From NCBI RefSeq assembly GCF_006337165.1, contig NZ_CP040896.1, positions 1,550,001 to 1,614,000 of the forward strand: 64,000 nt of DNA, in the 5' to 3' direction. This DNA comes from Hymenobacter jejuensis (GTDB taxonomy: Bacteria; Bacteroidota; Bacteroidia; Cytophagales; Hymenobacteraceae). The number at the start of each line of letters is the position of its first letter. The stretch's first letter is position 1. A model generated the notes under the pieces. The model saw nothing but the letters and a program-made list of their open reading frames with translations. It was not told the DNA's origin and did no database searches. Shown here piece by piece: positions 61,375 through 64,000 of the stretch. The position numbers were made by a program, and so were the translations under genes.

Positions 61375-61854
61375 ATGAAAATCCGCACCGGCTTCGGCTA
61401 CGACGTGCACCAGCTCCGTGAAGGGTTGCCCTTTTGGCTCGGAGGCATCCAAATTCCGCACACCCACGGCGCGCTCGGCCACTCCGACGCCGACGTGCTT
61501 ATCCACGTCATCTGCGACGCCCTGCTGGGTGCCGCCAACCTGCGCGACATCGGCTTTCACTTCCCCGATACCGACCCGCAATACAAAGGCATCGACAGCA
61601 AGCGTCTGCTCTCGGAAGTGGTGCGCCTGCTGCGCGAGCGCGGCTACACCATCGGCAACATCGACTCGACCGTGTGCCTGGAGCAGCCCAAGGTGAACCC
61701 GCACATACCGGCCATGCAGGCTACACTAGCCGAAGTAATGGGCATTCCGGCAGATGACATTTCCATCAAAGCCACTACTACTGAGAAACTTGGCTTCGTG
61801 GGCCGGCAAGAAGGCGTTGCGGCTTATGCTACTGTGCTGATTGTGAAGCCCTAA
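61375..61854 (+). CDS. ispF: 2-C-methyl-D-erythritol 2,4-cyclodiphosphate synthase
   Basis: This 159-residue enzyme forms the cyclodiphosphate in the MEP isoprenoid pathway. GFGYDVHQL (residues 7-14) holds the zinc ligands Asp 10 and His 12, and GHSDADVLIHVICDALLG holds His 44. ATTTEKLGFVGRQEGVAAYA forms the nucleotide pocket near the C-terminus. It is a trimeric cytoplasmic enzyme. ATG 61375 is the natural start. No other MEP genes are in the window. Confidence 0.95.
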   Translation: MKIRTGFGYDVHQLREGLPFWLGGIQIPHTHGALGHSDADVLIHVICDALLGAANLRDIGFHFPDTDPQYKGIDSKRLLSEVVRLLRERGYTIGNIDSTVCLEQPKVNPHIPAMQATLAEVMGIPADDISIKATTTEKLGFVGRQEGVAAYATVLIVKP

Positions 61855-61998
61855 GCCGTGCGGTTGAGAGCCAGCGGCTGAACCTTACTTTTTCAGGCCC
61901 GGTTTTCTGCCTGTATTGGGGTAGCAACCTTCTCTGCCCTGGTGTGTCTTTCGCCGAATCACTCCACCCGTTTTTCTTTTGTTGCCAACCTGCTTTTC

Positions 61999-63678
61999 AT
62001 GAAAAAATACTCCTTCTACGCCCTGCTGCTGGCCGTCTGCTGCGCCACCACAGCCGGAGCACAGAACGCGCCCGACAAAACCAAAGTCAAAATAAAGCGC
62101 AAGTCGGAAGCGGCCACCTCAGCTCCGCAAGCCGCAGTTGCCCCAGCTCCTGCTGCCGACCTGGCCCAAACCTACGGCAACACCATCACGCAGGAAGATC
62201 TGCGCAAGCACCTGTCTGTTCTGGCTTCCGACGCGTACGAAGGCCGCGAAACCGGCGAGAAAGGCCAGAAAATGGCGGCTGAATACATTGCCAAGCAGTT
62301 TGCTGATCTGGGCCTGACAGGTCCGGTGAAGAACTCCGACAACCCTTACTTGCAGCACTTCACCATGGAGCGCTCGACCTGGACCGACGCGGGCACGCTG
62401 AAAGTAGGCAGCCAGACCTACAAATGGATGACCGATTTCTACGGGTATGGCAACTCGCCTTTCCAGACGGCGACCGTGGTGCAGCCCGTGTTTGTGGGCT
62501 ACGGCATCGAGCAGGATGGCTACTCCGACTACGCTACCGCTGGCGACGTGAAAGGCAAAGACCTCATCGTGTTGCTGGGCGAGCCAATGTCGGCCGACGG
62601 CAAAGCGCTGCTGGGCAAAGACGGCAACCCTAGCAAATGGGGCAATGAATACCGCGCCAAAGCGGCCGTAGCTACGCAGAAAGGCGCACACAGTGTGTTT
62701 TTCGTGGATCTGAACCCAAACAGCAACTTCGGCAAAACAGCGGCGCGAATGGCCCCGTACTTGGCGCGCCCGAGCATCGCGTTTAAGGATGCAACCCAGC
62801 CGGGCCGCGCGGCCATGTTCTTTGTATCGCCGGCCGTGGCGTACCAGATGCTCGGCACGACCCAAGCCAACCTGGCAAAGTACACGGCTGCCGTCAACAA
62901 GGCAGGCAAGCCTGTAGCTTCGACTTTTAAGCCCGTCAAATTCACCATCACGGCTCCCAAAAAGAAGGAAGACTTCACGACGGAAAACGTGCTGGGCTTT
63001 ATGGAGGGCACCGACAAGAAAGATGAGATCTTGGTGTTATCAGCTCACTACGACCACATCGGCATTATCAATGGCCAGGTAAATAATGGCGCCGACGACG
63101 ACGGCTCGGGTACCGTGACGGTGCTGGAAATGGCCCAAGCGTTCGCGCAGGCAAAAAAAGAGGGCCATGGCCCACGCCGCAGCATTCTGTTTCTGACCGT
63201 GACGGGCGAAGAAAAAGGCTTGCTGGGCTCGGAGTACTACACCGACCATCCGGTGTTCCCACTTGAGCAAACCGTAGCCGACCTGAACACCGACATGGTA
63301 GGTCGCACCGACAAAGAGCACGAGGGCAAACCAACTTACATCTACGTCATTGGCTCGGACAAGCTTTCGTCGGAGCTGCACAGCATTGTGCTGGCTAACA
63401 ACGAGAAGTACACGAAGATGGACCTCGACTTCCGCTTCAACGACCCGCAGGATCCGAACCGCTTCTACTACCGCTCCGACCACTACAACTTCGCCAAGCA
63501 CAAAGTACCGGTGGCGTTCTTCTTCAACGGCGTGCACGACGATTACCACGGTGCCGGCGACGAAGTAGAGAAAATCGAATTCCAGAAAATGGAGCCGCGC
63601 GCTCGCCTGGTTTTCTACTCAGCCTGGGATTTGGCTAACCGCGACAACCGCATCATGGTGGATTCGAACAAGCTGTAA
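61999..63678 (+). CDS. Secreted M28-family zinc peptidase
   Basis: This 559-residue protein has a signal peptide (ending TAGAQ). A short linker rich in Ala and Pro leads to a PA-like insertion and an M28 peptidase domain. Metal ligands are seen in LSAHYDHIG, NNGADDDGSGT, VTGEEKGLLGSEYY and DLNTDMVGR, with a final His in HDDYHGAGDE. ATG 61999 was chosen for the signal; an upstream in-frame ATG at 61942 is less likely. A paralogue follows immediately. Confidence 0.92.
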   Translation: MKKYSFYALLLAVCCATTAGAQNAPDKTKVKIKRKSEAATSAPQAAVAPAPAADLAQTYGNTITQEDLRKHLSVLASDAYEGRETGEKGQKMAAEYIAKQFADLGLTGPVKNSDNPYLQHFTMERSTWTDAGTLKVGSQTYKWMTDFYGYGNSPFQTATVVQPVFVGYGIEQDGYSDYATAGDVKGKDLIVLLGEPMSADGKALLGKDGNPSKWGNEYRAKAAVATQKGAHSVFFVDLNPNSNFGKTAARMAPYLARPSIAFKDATQPGRAAMFFVSPAVAYQMLGTTQANLAKYTAAVNKAGKPVASTFKPVKFTITAPKKKEDFTTENVLGFMEGTDKKDEILVLSAHYDHIGIINGQVNNGADDDGSGTVTVLEMAQAFAQAKKEGHGPRRSILFLTVTGEEKGLLGSEYYTDHPVFPLEQTVADLNTDMVGRTDKEHEGKPTYIYVIGSDKLSSELHSIVLANNEKYTKMDLDFRFNDPQDPNRFYYRSDHYNFAKHKVPVAFFFNGVHDDYHGAGDEVEKIEFQKMEPRARLVFYSAWDLANRDNRIMVDSNKL

Positions 63679-63732
63679 TTCAGATAATTACTCACTCCCT
63701 TTGTAATCATTTGACTATCAACGTATTATATA

Positions 63733-64000
63733 ATGAGTAAGAATTTCCTTTACGCTTTGCTCTTCGCGGCAACGTGTGGCGCGGCCCTACCAGCAGCGGC
63801 CCAAAGCAAGGTGAAGATCAAGAGCAAGCCGGGAAAAACGCAGGCAGCAACACCAGCGCCTGCTCCCGCGCCTGCCACCGATTGGTCGGAAACTTATGCC
63901 CAGACCATCACGCAGGAAGACCTGCGCAAGCACCTGTCCGTCATCGCTTCGGATGAGTACGAAGGCCGCGAAACCGGCGAGAAAGGCCAGAAAATGGCGG
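63733..64000 (+). CDS. Second M28-family peptidase, 5' end only
   Basis: From ATG 63733 to the edge, 89 codons read as a signal peptide (LYALLFAATCGAALPAAAQ), an Ala/Pro-rich linker and TITQEDLRKHLSVIASDEYE. The last matches the previous protein almost residue for residue. The final 44 nt are identical to those at 62235-62278. It is a tandem duplicate of the upstream M28 gene. The catalytic part is beyond the window. Confidence 0.9.
   Translation, partial: MSKNFLYALLFAATCGAALPAAAQSKVKIKSKPGKTQAATPAPAPAPATDWSETYAQTITQEDLRKHLSVIASDEYEGRETGEKGQKMA

Noticed and set aside
62119-62865. 248-codon open frame opposite the M28 peptidase
   Set aside because: It mirrors a GC-rich coding gene with clear metal-ligand motifs and has no promoter of its own.
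1-64000. CRISPR array, insertion sequence, prophage or attachment site
   Set aside because: No regularly spaced repeats, transposase or integrase motifs, or flanking direct repeats were seen.
1-64000. A defence, toxin or secretion system
   Set aside because: No nuclease, toxin-antitoxin, restriction or secretion-machine genes were recognised; the genes are mostly core metabolism and envelope functions.

Overview
The window looks like a chromosomal segment of a Bacteroidota bacterium, most likely a Cytophagales member close to Hymenobacter. The base composition is moderately GC-rich (mid-50s % by eye). Signs of the lineage are the fused MurF-Alr enzyme, the exbB-exbD-exbD-tonB operon with a PstS-like lipoprotein and a TPR protein, the BamA-OmpH-OmpH cluster with DUF6089 barrels, carboxypeptidase-like regulatory domain proteins (one with DUF5686), DUF4230 and DUF4834 proteins, and promoters with the Bacteroidota -7 element TAnnTTTG. 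The lineage is inferred from gene content; I could not run a search.

Layout. 1-1134: divergent glmM (5' end only) and mazG. 1394-8452: a TonB energy-transduction cluster (ExbB, two ExbD, two TonB-type transducers, a small membrane protein, a PstS-like lipoprotein, a large TPR protein). 8533-22078 (minus strand): rluD, two OmpH/Skp chaperones, BamA, UppS, two outer-membrane barrel proteins, NAD kinase, a TamA-like barrel, a CBS protein, an alpha/beta hydrolase, a glutamine amidotransferase (PabA/TrpG type), CvpA and YqeY. This is mostly an envelope-biogenesis block. 22229-27735 (plus): pdxJ, then a selenium module (mnmH, a VOC protein, selD), a membrane protein, an esterase and a RsmI-like methylase. 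27744-30196: feoA-feoB. 30402-46878: CarboxypepD_reg protein, OmpA lipoprotein, MurF-Alr, EamA transporter, DUF5686 protein, two Tat-type ferritin-like proteins, recX, DUF4230, ACC deaminase/D-cysteine desulfhydrase homologue, YfhO, DUF4834, FkbM methyltransferase. 47086-53575: small secreted and membrane proteins, tRNA-Thr(CGU), a Ser-rich membrane protein, two SDRs, a HExxH protein, an NlpC/P60 hydrolase, a YkvA protein. 53735-61152 (minus): an unusual acyl-carrier-like protein and a tetR-tolC-adaptor-RND efflux operon. 61375-64000 (plus): ispF and two tandem M28 peptidases, the second cut by the window end.

No mobile element, CRISPR array, phage or obvious defence locus was seen; most genes are core functions. 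The least routine points are: (i) AT-rich sequences of related form placed at gene junctions, often beside terminators; (ii) an ACP-like protein whose phosphopantetheine serine is a threonine; (iii) a tetR promoter with an inverted repeat lying between its -33 and -7 elements; (iv) an RND pump with an extra segment of about 80 residues; (v) several -7 elements so close to start codons that the mRNAs should be leaderless or nearly so; and (vi) a VOC protein translationally coupled into the selenouridine module.
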